Assembly (NCBI RefSeq): GCF_900117415.1 | Contig: NZ_FPEI01000006.1 | Location: 1,240,001-1,304,000 of the forward strand | Length of the DNA stretch: 64,000 bases | Source of the DNA: Hyphomicrobium sp. CS1BSMeth3 | Lineage (GTDB): Bacteria; Pseudomonadota; Alphaproteobacteria; Rhizobiales; Hyphomicrobiaceae | Reading direction: 5' to 3' | Shown here: positions 52,365-61,845 of the stretch, piece after piece | Layout of the letters: every line of letters begins with the position of its first letter | How positions within the stretch are numbered: the first letter of the stretch is position 1 | Notes under the pieces: model-generated | What the model was told of the DNA's origin: nothing | The model's input: the letters and a program-made list of their open reading frames with translations, nothing else | Database searches by the model: none | Translations under genes and position numbers: made by a program

Positions 52365-52479
52365 TGCCATCAGGGAGACTGCGCCATTGATCGGTTCTGT
52401 CGATTGGATCGATCCACACAATGCGTTGGATCATACTGGGTGAAAGCACCATCCATTTCCGGCCAACAGGAGCTCGGAA

Positions 52480-53559
52480 ATGGACACGCAGGCAGAAGGC
52501 CCCACCTCAACGGATATCGCGACCCGCGCGATTTCGTCCGAAGCAAGTACTCGTGGATTTTGCAGCAGCATTGCACCGGGGCTGCTGCTAACCACATCAA
52601 TTGCCGCGGCAGCCTCGATACTCAGCGGGTTACCCGGCCTTTCTGTATTAAGCTCAATGCTCTTCGCCGTTATCATTGGCATGGGCATCAATGCGAGATG
52701 CGGGCTTGCAACCAAAAGCCGGCCCGGGATCGACTTTGTGCTTCGCCGGCTCCTGCGCACGGCCATCATCCTACTTGGGCTGCGGCTAACCGTGGACCAA
52801 GTCATATCGGCCGGACCGACTGCGCTCAGCATTATCATGCTGACGTCTATCGCCAGCTTCATATTCACGGTCTGGCTAGGGCGCGTTCTGCGTGTCGATC
52901 GAGGCCTGAGCGAACTCATTGCAGCTGGCACCGCAATCTGCGGGGCATCGGCGATCATCGCCACCAACACGCTAACGCGAGCCCGCGGCGAGGACGTCGC
53001 CTACGCTTTGGCGAGCGTTACGCTGTTTGGCTCGATCGCCATGTTCGTCTACCCGCCTATTGCTTGGGCAATCGGCATGGAGTCCCCCGCTTATGGGCTC
53101 TGGGCAGGCGCATCCATCCACGAAGTCGCGCAAGTTGTCGCCGCCGCATTCCAAGGTGGCCCCGAGGCCGGCGAGTTTGGCACAGTAGCTAAGCTGGCGC
53201 GTGTATTGCTTCTCGCTCCGCTGCTCGTCACAATCGGAATAGCCGCGTCGCGCAAAGGCGGGAACGAGGACCGCCTCGGTCGATCCGCTCCGCCGATGCC
53301 CTGGTTCGTCTTCGCTTTCCTTGCGCTGGTATTCGCCAACAGCATCTTCGACATCCCTCAATGGCTCAGTGCCGGCGCCTCGAGGATCTCGGACTTCATG
53401 CTCACCATGGCCCTCGCCGCGATGGGACTGCAGACAAATATCGGACGGCTACGCGACAGAGGTGTTCGCCCTCTCGTCCTCGGACTATCTGCATCCATTT
53501 TCATCGCGATCTTCAGCCTGACACTCATCTTGAGCCTTGGTGTAACACTCTATCCATGA
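52480..53559 (+). CDS. YeiH-family putative sulfate/sulfur exporter
   Basis: A 359-residue membrane protein of the UPF0324/YeiH family (Cons_hypoth698) with about 10-11 helices. Family blocks: GMGINARCGLATKSRPGIDF, RRLLRTAIILLGLRLTVDQV, AAGTAICGASAIIATN and GASIHEVAQVVAAAFQGGPE. YeiH-type proteins are assigned to sulfate or sulfonate export by context. Overlaps the LysR start (ATGA at 53556), and the YeiE/YeiH pairing is a known association. Confidence 0.92.
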   Translation: MDTQAEGPTSTDIATRAISSEASTRGFCSSIAPGLLLTTSIAAAASILSGLPGLSVLSSMLFAVIIGMGINARCGLATKSRPGIDFVLRRLLRTAIILLGLRLTVDQVISAGPTALSIIMLTSIASFIFTVWLGRVLRVDRGLSELIAAGTAICGASAIIATNTLTRARGEDVAYALASVTLFGSIAMFVYPPIAWAIGMESPAYGLWAGASIHEVAQVVAAAFQGGPEAGEFGTVAKLARVLLLAPLLVTIGIAASRKGGNEDRLGRSAPPMPWFVFAFLALVFANSIFDIPQWLSAGASRISDFMLTMALAAMGLQTNIGRLRDRGVRPLVLGLSASIFIAIFSLTLILSLGVTLYP

Positions 53560-54458
53560 CACTCGAGCAACTTCGCATCTTCGTCGCGGTCGCCGAATTC
53601 GAGCATGTGACACGCGCCTCCCGCCACCTCAATCTCACGCAGTCGGCAACGAGTTCCGCCGTGGCGGCGCTGGAGACAAGATACGCGATGAAGCTGTTCG
53701 ACCGAGTTGGCCGTAGGATCGCCTTGACCGAGGCGGGACGGTTGTTTCTCGTCGAAGCCAAAGCTGTCCTGGCGCGAGCAGTCGTGGCCGAAACAGTACT
53801 GGCGGATCTCGCTGGTTTGGCCCGAGGGTCCCTGAGGATCTCATCCAGCCAGACTGTCGGCAATTATTGGCTGCCGGCCCTTATCGACCGATTTCAAGCG
53901 ACGTACCCGGGTATTGCGCTCAGATTGTCACTCGGCAATACGGAGACCGTCGCGACCGCGGTACATGATGGCGCGGCCGAGCTCGGCTTCATTGAAGGTG
54001 GGATCGAAGATCCAGCTTTCGTCATTCAGACTGTTGCTGTCGACCGCCTGAAGCTCGTTGCATCGAGTTGCCATCCCTGGGCGCAGAAGGCGCCTACCTC
54101 CACGATCGACTTCTCGATGGCTCAGTGGGTTTGTCGTGAACGCGGCTCTGGCACTCGCACAGCACACGAAGCCGGGCTGCAGGCTCTCGGTCTCGGAAGC
54201 GAGAACCTCAGCGGCGCACTTGAGCTTCCTTCGAACGAAGCAATCTGCTCGGCCGTAGAAGCCGGTGCAGGCGTCACGATCCTGTCCTCGCTCGTCGTCC
54301 GCCGCGCCCTAGAGGCCGGCTCCCTGATTGCCATCGATGTCGATTTGCCTACGCGGCGATTTTCGCTTCTTCGCCACAGGGAGCGCTATCTGACGCAGGC
54401 CTCCGCTGCTTTTCAAAAGCTTGCCACTGCAGAGTCTGATTGCGATATATCCGCATGA
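53556..54458 (+). CDS. LysR-family regulator (YeiE/CbbR-like)
   Basis: A 300-residue LysR protein: helix-turn-helix at residues 1-60 (MTLEQLRIFVAVAEFEHVTR, LNLTQSATSSAVAALETRY) and an effector domain with QTVGNYWLPALIDRFQATYP and LSLGNTETVATAVHDGAAEL, the YeiE/CysB-like branch. Its ATGA overlap with yeiH shows co-translation, so it probably regulates yeiH and itself. The upstream extension of the frame lies inside yeiH and is ignored. Confidence 0.92.
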   Translation: MTLEQLRIFVAVAEFEHVTRASRHLNLTQSATSSAVAALETRYAMKLFDRVGRRIALTEAGRLFLVEAKAVLARAVVAETVLADLAGLARGSLRISSSQTVGNYWLPALIDRFQATYPGIALRLSLGNTETVATAVHDGAAELGFIEGGIEDPAFVIQTVAVDRLKLVASSCHPWAQKAPTSTIDFSMAQWVCRERGSGTRTAHEAGLQALGLGSENLSGALELPSNEAICSAVEAGAGVTILSSLVVRRALEAGSLIAIDVDLPTRRFSLLRHRERYLTQASAAFQKLATAESDCDISA

Positions 54459-54523
54459 CTCTATCGCACACTCTCCCGTGTGCGCTCAAGCTCATTTGTC
54501 GCGGAAATGGGAGCAGTGGCTCG

Positions 54524-55867
54524 ATGCGCATTGCGATTGTAGGGGGCGGCTATGCCGGTGCAGCCGTCGCCGTATCACTGCTGAAAGCACTGCCTCTTGG
54601 CGCCGCCATCACGATCTATGAACCAGACGAGGATCTAGGGCGTGGGATTGCCTACGCTCGCGGTCCCGACCACCATCTGCTCAACGTTGCCGCACACACG
54701 ATCGCGCTGACGCCTGGTGACGAGGGGTATTTCACCGATTGGGCGCTCGAGCGCTATTCGGATGCGGCTTCATATCGCGAAGAGGATGGCGCCTACTTCT
54801 TTCCTCGCGCGTGGTTCGGGACGTACGTGGGTGAAGTGCTCTCAACCGAAATGCGCAACAATCCAGCCACGCTGGTCGAGCACCGGCGTGAAATCGCCCA
54901 AGCAATCTCGCTCGCCGGCGACGCGCTGACCATCACGTCCGAGAGCGGGCGAAGCAGCTACGACAAGCTCATCCTCGCCATCGGGAACAGTCCCACGCCG
55001 CCGCTGCGCGTTCTTGAGCCCATCGGCAGCGGCGATCCGCATGTTGCGCAATCCGCCTGGGGCTTCGATCCTCACGTCGTCAGCAGGGATGCCAGTGTCG
55101 TCATCGTTGGCGGCGCGCTGACTATGGCCGATGTCGTGGCTTCCCTCGAGGCCATGGGGCATCGCGGACCGATCACGTGCATTTCACGCAACGGGCGTCG
55201 CCCTCACGTGACCGTCGGCTATCGGCCCGAGTTCGTTCCCGCTGATGGCCTCCGAGCGCCAATGACCGCACGTGAGCTGGTTGCCACCGCACGTCGCTGG
55301 TCAGAGGAATCGCAGGAACAATGCGCCGACTGGCGGCCTTGCGTCGATTTCATCCGAGTCAACATGCGCCACCTGTGGCGCGCCTTGCCGAAGCGCGAGC
55401 GCTCGCGGCTGCATCGGCACGTCCGATCATTCTGGGAGATCCACCGTTATCGGATGCCACCGGCCGCCCACCGGCGGATTGAGGCCCTCGCCGCTTCAGG
55501 TCGCTTCAACCACATGCGCGCGAGGGTCCTTGGCGTGGTTCCCGGAGGCGTGAGGATCGAGGCTGCCAGTGGTGTGCAAGTCGTTTCCGCCGATGTCGTC
55601 GTCAATGCGTCGGGCTTCGATACCTCATATCGCACGGCGCCTGCATCGATCGGTGATCTGCTCTCGGCAACCGGCATCAGCCCCACGATCGCAGCTTGGG
55701 AGGGTTTGGCGGTCGACGACGACGGACGCGTCATTGGGGCAAACAAGGCCGTCTTCAGAAAGATCTATGCGCTCGGATTCTTTGCCCGGGCCAATCACGG
55801 CGATCTCGCAACGGTGAACACGATCGGCGGCATTGCGGCAGGCATAGCAGCCGATATCTTGTCCTGA
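54524..55867 (+). CDS. FAD/NAD(P)-binding protein (PF13454 type)
   Basis: A 447-residue protein: N-terminal dinucleotide motif MRIAIVGGGYAGAAVAVSLL, DEDLGRGIAYARGPDHHLLN typical of the FAD-NAD(P)-binding family, a second Rossmann motif SVVIVGGALTMADVVASLEA, and SRNGRRPH. Likely a flavin-dependent redox or N-hydroxylation-related enzyme; substrate unknown. The start at ATG 54524 is preferred over 54440, whose extra 28 residues precede the nucleotide motif and overlap the LysR gene. GGGAG lies about 10 bases upstream. Probably in one message with yeiH and the LysR gene. Confidence 0.88.
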   Translation: MRIAIVGGGYAGAAVAVSLLKALPLGAAITIYEPDEDLGRGIAYARGPDHHLLNVAAHTIALTPGDEGYFTDWALERYSDAASYREEDGAYFFPRAWFGTYVGEVLSTEMRNNPATLVEHRREIAQAISLAGDALTITSESGRSSYDKLILAIGNSPTPPLRVLEPIGSGDPHVAQSAWGFDPHVVSRDASVVIVGGALTMADVVASLEAMGHRGPITCISRNGRRPHVTVGYRPEFVPADGLRAPMTARELVATARRWSEESQEQCADWRPCVDFIRVNMRHLWRALPKRERSRLHRHVRSFWEIHRYRMPPAAHRRIEALAASGRFNHMRARVLGVVPGGVRIEAASGVQVVSADVVVNASGFDTSYRTAPASIGDLLSATGISPTIAAWEGLAVDDDGRVIGANKAVFRKIYALGFFARANHGDLATVNTIGGIAAGIAADILS

Positions 55868-56191
55868 CGAAGCGGGGCGAGGCCGAAACGGCCTCGGACC
55901 AGCAAATGTCAGAGCGCGATCACAATTCCATGTGCCGACCACCGTCCGCCGTCGCACATCGATCCGTTAGATCGCCCTTCCCATCAGAATGGCCGCCGAG
56001 AAGTCCACGCTGTGAGGTCGCTGAATGTATTGGCGTAGACTGATGGATTGGATTCGTAACATGCGACCTCAACGAAGCGCCGCGGCTGCTTCACGCTCAG
56101 ACGGCATCGGTGTCGCGCGCCCCGGCAGACCAATTGTGGGCCAAAGCCGAGATATCAGAAGGCGCCGAGCAAATTAAGTGATTGATTTTAT
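55868..56191. other. intergenic region before tRNA-Arg
   Basis: No coding frame, palindrome or repeat of note in 324 bases. It holds the 3' flank of both the flavoprotein gene and the tRNA, including the tRNA terminator region. Confidence 0.5.
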
Positions 56192-56268
56192 TGGCGCGCG
56201 GGGAAGGATTCGAACCCACGACCCCCAGATTCGTAGTCTGGTGCTCTATCCAACTGAGCTACCCGCGC
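56192..56268 (-). tRNA. tRNA-Arg (anticodon ACG)
   Basis: Read on the minus strand: acceptor GCGCGGG pairing CCCGCGC, D-arm TAGCTCAGTTGGATAGAGCA, anticodon stem CCAGA / TCTGG with loop CTACGAA (anticodon ACG), T-loop TTCGAAT, and encoded CCA (56194-56192). One T-T mismatch in the T-stem. The A34 would be edited to inosine by TadA to read CGU, CGC and CGA. It sits in a gap with no protein gene on either side for over 220 bases. Confidence 0.95.
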
Positions 56269-56495
56269 GGGGCGCCCGGGGCTGTTGCCTGGGCGCTGAA
56301 GTGCCGACGCGGACGGTCAGTCCGTCGTCAAGGCTCGCCCTTTTAGACGGTCATGCCGGGAAGTGCAAGCCATGTATCGAGGGCACGTCATCTATTGTCG
56401 GAACCTGAGAAATTGAAGGGATTCAACGGCCACGGCGCGCCGCAGGGCAGCGCGGCGACCGGGCGCCGCCGCACGCCACGCTGCGACCAGTCGAC

Positions 56496-57248
56496 TCAGG
56501 CCAGGAACTGACCGCCGTCGGCGGTGATCGTCTGTCCGGTCACCCAGCTCGCCATGTCGCTGACGAGGAAAAGCGCAACGCTCGCGATCTCCTCGGGCGC
56601 CCCGAAGCGGCCCCAGGGAATGGACTTGAGCGTGGCCTGGTAGAGCGGCGGATTATCGGTCTTGCGCTTGTCCCAAACGCCGCCCGGAAACTCGATGGAG
56701 CCCGGCGCGATCGCATTCACGCGGATGCGCTTCCCAGAGAGCATGACCGCCTGTGACTGCGTGTAGTTGATGACGGCCGCCTTGACCGCCGCATAGGGCG
56801 CGGAGCGTGCGCTCGCGCGGTAGCCGGAGATCGAGGAGATGTTGACGATGGCACCGCCGCCGGCCTTCTCGATGTGCGGGATCGCCGCGTGCGAGGCGCG
56901 CACGGTCGCGAGCACGTCGATGTTGAGGCTCGCCGCCCATCCGGCCTCGTCGTCGGTGGCACCGAAGCCGGACGCATTGTTCACCAGGATGTCGATGCCG
57001 CCAAGGGTCGTCGCTGCGTTCTCGACATAGCTTGCGATCGCGGCGGCATTGCCGAGATCGCAGGCGCCCCAATGCACCTGGACACCGTGCTTGCCGATAT
57101 CGGCGGCTGCGGCCTTCAGCCCGTCCGCACCGCGTGCGCAGATCGACACATTCGCGCCGGCTGCAGCGAAAGCCAGCGCAATCGAGCGGCCGATACCGCG
57201 GCTGCCACCGGCGACGACCGCCCGCTTGCCCTTGAGTGAAATATTCAT
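56496..57248 (-). CDS. short-chain dehydrogenase/reductase
   Basis: A 250-residue SDR: cofactor motif AGGSRGIGRSIALAFAAAG, NNAS at about residue 92, catalytic Ser in NISSISGYRASA, and Tyr-x3-Lys in APYAAVKAAV. Arg after the glycines hints at NADP(H). It is the last gene of the minus-strand aromatic catabolism operon starting at hmgA, 19 bases after the DUF2783 gene. Confidence 0.93.
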   Translation of the reverse strand: MNISLKGKRAVVAGGSRGIGRSIALAFAAAGANVSICARGADGLKAAAADIGKHGVQVHWGACDLGNAAAIASYVENAATTLGGIDILVNNASGFGATDDEAGWAASLNIDVLATVRASHAAIPHIEKAGGGAIVNISSISGYRASARSAPYAAVKAAVINYTQSQAVMLSGKRIRVNAIAPGSIEFPGGVWDKRKTDNPPLYQATLKSIPWGRFGAPEEIASVALFLVSDMASWVTGQTITADGGQFLA

Positions 57249-57267
57249 CCTGCGTCTCTCCCTGCTC

Positions 57268-57492
57268 TCATGTGGCGTTCGTGGGTTCAGGCCTGGATGG
57301 CCGCGCGGCAGCGATGGCTTCCTCGAGCACGGCCCGATCCCCGATATGATTCATCAGCAGCAACACCAGGCGAACATTCAACCGAGCGCTCTCGTCGTCG
57401 GTAAGCCCCTCGTGCGCTGCCATGAGGCGAGCATAGAGGTCATCGCCGTCCGTGCCGAGGTTCCATGTGGTCGTAAGTGTGGGGTCTGTCAT
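57268..57492 (-). CDS. DUF2783 small protein
   Basis: A 74-residue acidic protein with the DUF2783 core DGDDLYARLMAAHEGLTDDE, SARLNVRLVLLLMNHIGD. These proteins travel with flavin monooxygenases; their role is unknown, perhaps a small subunit or chaperone. It overlaps the monooxygenase stop by 4 bases (ATGA), so coupling is tight. Confidence 0.85.
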   Translation of the reverse strand: MTDPTLTTTWNLGTDGDDLYARLMAAHEGLTDDESARLNVRLVLLLMNHIGDRAVLEEAIAAARPSRPEPTNAT

Positions 57493-59096
57493 GCGTTGGA
57501 GCTCCCTTGGGCGCGTGCGAGAGCGCGGGAAATCTCGGCAACTGTCGGCTCACGGAAGCGCGCGGCGACGTGCTGGTCGGGCCGGATGAGGTAGACGACG
57601 CTCGGCGCACCATCATAGCGGGCCGCGAGCAGGCCCTGTGGATCCTGCAGGTCGCCCGAACCCCCGACGGTCAGGCCGCGCACGCCGGGCGGTGTCGATG
57701 CCAACGCGCCGAAGCCCAGCGCGATGAAGCTCCCGCCGAGATGATCGAGCAGCCAGCCGTCCTCGCCATTGGCGCCACGAACAGGAGCATCGAGGCAGGG
57801 CGCACCGGGAACCATCGTGCCGCCGAGGTCCGATGTTTCGGCCGTCCCAAGTGAAAAGCCTGCAAGCGAGCACGGCCGTGACAGACGCCCCGAGTTCACG
57901 AGCTGGCGCGCGAATGGATGTGTGCTTGCGAGGGCCAGTACCTCATCGCGGAACAGATGTTCCATGCGCGACTTCGGCGTCATGAAGCTCGTCGCGCGCG
58001 CCGAGTTGAGGATGTTCTCATCGGCGCCGTGCACACGCTCCGTGTTGTATGTCTCGAGCAGTGCGGGTGGGCCCTCGCCTTTCAAGACCGTCGCGAGCTT
58101 CCAGCAGAGATTATCGACGTCCTGAATGCCGCCATTGCCGCCGCGCGCGCCAAAGGGGGACACGATGTGCGCGCTGTCGCCGGCAAAGATCACGCGATCA
58201 TGCACGAAACGCGCGAGCCGCCGACACTGGAAGCTGTAGACGGAGATCCAATCGACCTCGAAAGGCCGCTCGCCCACCATGGCTCTGATGCGCGGAATGA
58301 CGCGCTCGGGGCGACGCTCCTCCTCCGGGTCGGCGCCGGAGCCAAGTTGCAGGTCGATCCGGTAGATATTGTCCGGCTGCTTGTGCAGAAGCGCCGACTG
58401 GCCGTCGTGGAACGGCGGCTCGAACCAGAACCAGCGCTCGGAGGGAAACTCCACCGCCATCTCGACGTCGGTGATCAGGAAGCGCTCCTCGAATGCGCGG
58501 CCGATGAAGTCGAGACCTAGACTGCGGCGCACGGTGCTGCGCACACCATCGCAGGCGATGACATAGTCGGCGGCAAGGCGATACTTGCCTTCCGGCGTCT
58601 CGACATCGACCCACGCACAGTCAGGATCCTGCCCGGCGTCTGTCACGCGGCTCATGAAGCGCAGCTCGATCAGGTCGGGGAAATCACGCGCGCGATCGAT
58701 GAGATACTCTTCGACATAGTACTGCTGGAGATTGATGAAGGCCGGGCGCTTGTGGCCGGGCTCAGGGAGGAGATCGAAGGCATAAACCTCGCGATCGCGG
58801 TGAAAGAGCCGACCGACTTTCCACGTCACGCCCTTCGCGACCATGCGATCGCCGACGCCGAGGCGGTCGAAGATCTCGAGCGTGCGCTTCGACCAGCAGA
58901 TGGCACGCGAGCCCGTCGAGACGACATTGCTCTCGTCGATCACGACCGAGGCAATGCCGGCTAGTGCGAGGTCGATCGCGGCAGCGAGGCCTACAGGGCC
59001 GGCGCCGACAATCGCAACCGGCCAGCGACGCCCGGCGCGGCCGTCCAGCTCGGGTGGCCGGACGAAGGGAAAAACCGGTGAGCGATAGCGCGGCAT
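57489..59096 (-). CDS. FAD-dependent aromatic monooxygenase (PheA/TfdB type)
   Basis: A 535-residue class A flavin monooxygenase: GxGxxG in VAIVGAGPVGLAAAIDLALA, DG motif VIACDGVRSTVRRSLGL, GD motif VIFAGDSAHIVSPFGARGGN, and a C-terminal thioredoxin-like domain. It should hydroxylate a phenolic ring with NAD(P)H and oxygen. In the same transcript as DUF2783 and SDR, downstream of hmgA and the MBL protein, it may act before homogentisate or gentisate cleavage. Confidence 0.9.
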   Translation of the reverse strand: MPRYRSPVFPFVRPPELDGRAGRRWPVAIVGAGPVGLAAAIDLALAGIASVVIDESNVVSTGSRAICWSKRTLEIFDRLGVGDRMVAKGVTWKVGRLFHRDREVYAFDLLPEPGHKRPAFINLQQYYVEEYLIDRARDFPDLIELRFMSRVTDAGQDPDCAWVDVETPEGKYRLAADYVIACDGVRSTVRRSLGLDFIGRAFEERFLITDVEMAVEFPSERWFWFEPPFHDGQSALLHKQPDNIYRIDLQLGSGADPEEERRPERVIPRIRAMVGERPFEVDWISVYSFQCRRLARFVHDRVIFAGDSAHIVSPFGARGGNGGIQDVDNLCWKLATVLKGEGPPALLETYNTERVHGADENILNSARATSFMTPKSRMEHLFRDEVLALASTHPFARQLVNSGRLSRPCSLAGFSLGTAETSDLGGTMVPGAPCLDAPVRGANGEDGWLLDHLGGSFIALGFGALASTPPGVRGLTVGGSGDLQDPQGLLAARYDGAPSVVYLIRPDQHVAARFREPTVAEISRALARAQGSSNA

Positions 59097-59122
59097 GTCG
59101 ACGATCCCCGATCGCTTCGCGA

Positions 59123-59268
59123 GCGGGGACTAGTCCCCGCGCCCCTAGCGGGAGGGACACCCTCCCGCACCCACCCGGCTTTATGACTTAGTCCATAAAA
59201 GACGGGGGTTCGGGGATGTCCCCCGATCGGGGTGTGGGGCCAAGGCCCCACTCGCGCCAAAGGCGCGA
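59123..59268. repeat. cluster of five perfect palindromes/hairpins
   Basis: Within 146 bases: GCGGGGACTAGTCCCCGC (59123-59140), GCGGGAGGG-ACA-CCCTCCCGC (59148-59168), CCCCGATCGGGG (59221-59232), GTGGGGCC-AA-GGCCCCAC (59234-59251) and TCGCGCC-AAA-GGCGCGA (59252-59268). They lie between the MBL stop and the monooxygenase start inside the presumed operon. This is the structure of a repetitive extragenic palindromic element rather than of a coding sequence; no gene is present. Confidence 0.7.
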
Positions 59269-60222
59269 CTATCCCTGCAGCGCCTTCCACATTGCCTGAT
59301 CGCGCTCCGCCGTCCAGATGCGCGGCGTGTCGATGCCAAGGGCCTCGTCGTAAGCGCGCGCGACGTTGAAGGGCAGGCAGTGCTCGTAGATGGCGTAGCT
59401 CGCGAACTTCGGATCACATTCGGCGCGGCAGGCGTCCCAAGCTTCCTTGAGCGAGCCGCCGCGACGCGCGACCTGGGCCACGGGACGATAAGTCGAGCGC
59501 ACGAAATCGGCGGTGAGATCGAGCGCCTCGTTGACCTGCTTCGTGCCAACGAGCGCGCCACCACGGCCAGGCGCAATGGAGTCCGGCGCATATGCGCGAA
59601 TGGCTTCGAGCGTTCCGGGCCAATCATTGAAATGCGCATCGCCGCAGTAGCAGGCGGAGTGATACTCGACGATGTCGCCGGTCATCATGACGTTCGCATC
59701 CGGCACGAAGGCGACGATATCGCCGGCCGTATGCGCGCGGCCGACGAACATGAGCTCGACGGGGCGCTTCCCGAGATCGACGGTCATGCGCTGCTTGAAG
59801 GTCATGGTGGGCCACGTGAGGCCGGGAATGGACTCGTGGCCCTGGAAGAGGCGCGGGAAGCGGCCGAACTCGGAGTCCCAGTCCTCCTGCCCGCGCTCGT
59901 GGATCATGGCGTGGCATTTTTCCGAGGCGATGATCTCGCTCGCCTTGAAGGCCGAAGCACCGAGCACGCGCACGGCGTGATAGTGCGAGAGCACGACATA
60001 CTTGATCGGCTTATCCGTGACCTTGCGGATGTGCTCGATGACTTTGCCGGCGAGGCGCGGGGTTGCCTGCGCGTCGACGATCATGACGGCGTTGTCGCCG
60101 ATGATGACGCCGGTGTTCGGGTCGCCCTCCGCGGTGAAGGCATAGAGATTGCGCCCGATCTCGGTGAAGGAGATCTTCTTCTCGGTCATGTCGCCGACCG
60201 ACGCGAATGCCTTGCCGCTCAT
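59269..60222 (-). CDS. metallo-beta-lactamase-fold protein with altered metal motif
   Basis: A 317-residue MBL-fold protein. The usual HxHxDH motif reads HYHAVR (His80, His82), so Asp and the last His are missing; later ligands may persist (HTAGDIV; MMTGDIVEYHS; GRGGALVG). GGGAGG lies 4 bases before ATG 60222, which sets the start; ATG 60189 is an alternative. Homologues with the same HYHAVRVLGA stretch occur in aromatic degradation clusters, so a changed metal site may be functional. It is 18 bases after hmgA on the same strand. Confidence 0.85.
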   Translation of the reverse strand: MSGKAFASVGDMTEKKISFTEIGRNLYAFTAEGDPNTGVIIGDNAVMIVDAQATPRLAGKVIEHIRKVTDKPIKYVVLSHYHAVRVLGASAFKASEIIASEKCHAMIHERGQEDWDSEFGRFPRLFQGHESIPGLTWPTMTFKQRMTVDLGKRPVELMFVGRAHTAGDIVAFVPDANVMMTGDIVEYHSACYCGDAHFNDWPGTLEAIRAYAPDSIAPGRGGALVGTKQVNEALDLTADFVRSTYRPVAQVARRGGSLKEAWDACRAECDPKFASYAIYEHCLPFNVARAYDEALGIDTPRIWTAERDQAMWKALQG

Positions 60223-60252
60223 GCGTCCTCCCAATGCTGTTCTCGTTGAAAC

Positions 60253-61551
60253 TCAGGGTTTGCCGTTGAAGCGCTTCTCGAGGCCGTCCCAGCAGGCGGC
60301 ATAGTCGGGCTGGAGCGTTTCCAGCTCCGCGGCAAAGCGCGTCAGGTGCTGGGGAAAGCGCGTCTCGAACATGAAGGCCATGGTGCCGGTGAGCTTCACG
60401 GGTTTCAGCTCCACCGTGCTCGCGTGGCGGAAGGCATCAGCATCAGGGCCGTGCGGGAGCATGCAGTTGTGCAGGCTCATGCCGCCCGGCACGAAGCCCT
60501 GCGGCTTGGCGTCGTACACGCCGTAGATGAGGCCCATGAACTCGGACATGATGTTCATGTGGTACCACGGCGGGCGGAAGGAGTGCTCGGCGACGAGCCA
60601 TCGTTCGGGGAAGATGACGAAGTCGACGTTGGCCGTGCCAGCCGTCTCCGAGGGCGCCGTGAGCACGGTGAAGATCGACGGATCGGGATGATCGAAGAGG
60701 ATCGCACCGACCGGTGAGTACGTTCTGAGGTCGTACTTGTAGGGCGCGTAGTTGCCGTGCCACGCCACGACATCGAGCGGCGAATGGCCGATCTCGGTGA
60801 CGTAGAACTTGCCGGCCCACTTGACCGTCAGTTTGCAGGGCTTCTCCTTGTCCTCGAAGGCCGCGACGGGCGTCTTGAAGTCGCGCGCATTAGCGAGGCA
60901 GTTGGCGCCAATGGGGCCGCGGTCGGGAAGCGTGAATTTCGCGCCGTAGTTCTCGCAGACATAGCCACGGACCGGGCCGTCGATCGGCTGCGCCTTGAAC
61001 TTCACACCGCGCGGGATGACGCAGACGTCACCCGGCCCGACCTCGATGATGCCGAACTCCGTGAAGAAGCGCGCGCGGCCCTCCTGCGGCAGGATCAGCA
61101 GCTCGCCATCGGCATTGAAGAAGTACTCGTCCTCCATGGGTCGCGACATGAGCATGACGTGCGCTGCCATGCCGGCCTGCGTGTTCACATCGCCCGCCGT
61201 GGTCATGGTGCGCAGGCCCTCGATGAACGAGAGGGGATCGTTGGGGATGGGCACCGGTCCCCAGCGCAACTGTCCGACCGGCCGCTCGTGCTCGTCGAGG
61301 GCCGGCGCCGTCTTCCAGTACGGGACGGAGGCTTTCTTGAAATGGCTCGCGTGGCGCACCGAAGGGCGGATGCGGTAGAGCCACGAGCGCTCGTTCGTTC
61401 CGCGCGGCGCCGTAAAGGGCGAGCCGGAGAGTTGCTCGGCATAGAGCCCGTAGGCACAGCGCTGGGGCGAGTTCTGGCCCTGCGGAAGGGCGCCCGGAAG
61501 ACTTTCGGTCTCGAAGTCGTTGCCGAAACCCGGCATGTAGGCGAGGGTCAT
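60253..61551 (-). CDS. hmgA: homogentisate 1,2-dioxygenase
   Basis: A 432-residue enzyme of normal length, starting [20 protein letters not shown]. It contains [30 protein letters not shown], and the iron-site region [20 protein letters not shown] followed by [12 protein letters not shown], with Glu and His ligands. It opens the ring of homogentisate to maleylacetoacetate. GGGAGG precedes the ATG. The frame extends 355 codons upstream, but that part is antisense to the outer-membrane gene at 61846. First gene of the operon. Confidence 0.96.
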   Translation of the reverse strand: MTLAYMPGFGNDFETESLPGALPQGQNSPQRCAYGLYAEQLSGSPFTAPRGTNERSWLYRIRPSVRHASHFKKASVPYWKTAPALDEHERPVGQLRWGPVPIPNDPLSFIEGLRTMTTAGDVNTQAGMAAHVMLMSRPMEDEYFFNADGELLILPQEGRARFFTEFGIIEVGPGDVCVIPRGVKFKAQPIDGPVRGYVCENYGAKFTLPDRGPIGANCLANARDFKTPVAAFEDKEKPCKLTVKWAGKFYVTEIGHSPLDVVAWHGNYAPYKYDLRTYSPVGAILFDHPDPSIFTVLTAPSETAGTANVDFVIFPERWLVAEHSFRPPWYHMNIMSEFMGLIYGVYDAKPQGFVPGGMSLHNCMLPHGPDADAFRHASTVELKPVKLTGTMAFMFETRFPQHLTRFAAELETLQPDYAACWDGLEKRFNGKP

Positions 61552-61845
61552 GGCGGTGGCCTCCCATATTCTTCTGGTATGGCGCATCCAGCTCACATGG
61601 CCTGCTGATGGCCTACCCGTGTCGCTTTGGTGCAACTTTGCCAAGACCAGCGGCCCGGAGGCAACCGCAATCCGCTCGCGCGTCATGCGGGGCCACAGAG
61701 TGTGCGGCCCTCTGAGTATTGTTGCGCCTCGCGCACATGTCGCCCAGCTATCACGCGGCACAATGCCTCTAAGAGCATTTCGGCCTTCAGGCCGCCAATC
61801 TCCCTCCTTAAGGTCGATCGAGCATGACGAGTAGGCGGGGAGATC
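61552..61845. promoter_or_regulatory. divergent hmgA / envelope protein promoter region
   Basis: A 294-base gap with one clean dyad CGGCCTTCAGGCCG (61781-61794), 52 bases before the plus-strand gene. No promoter hexamers could be assigned with confidence. Confidence 0.45.

Noticed and set aside
56192-56268. tRNA-Arg as an integration site for a mobile island to its left
   Set aside because: No duplicated tRNA 3' end, integrase or island genes were found in the adjoining sequence.
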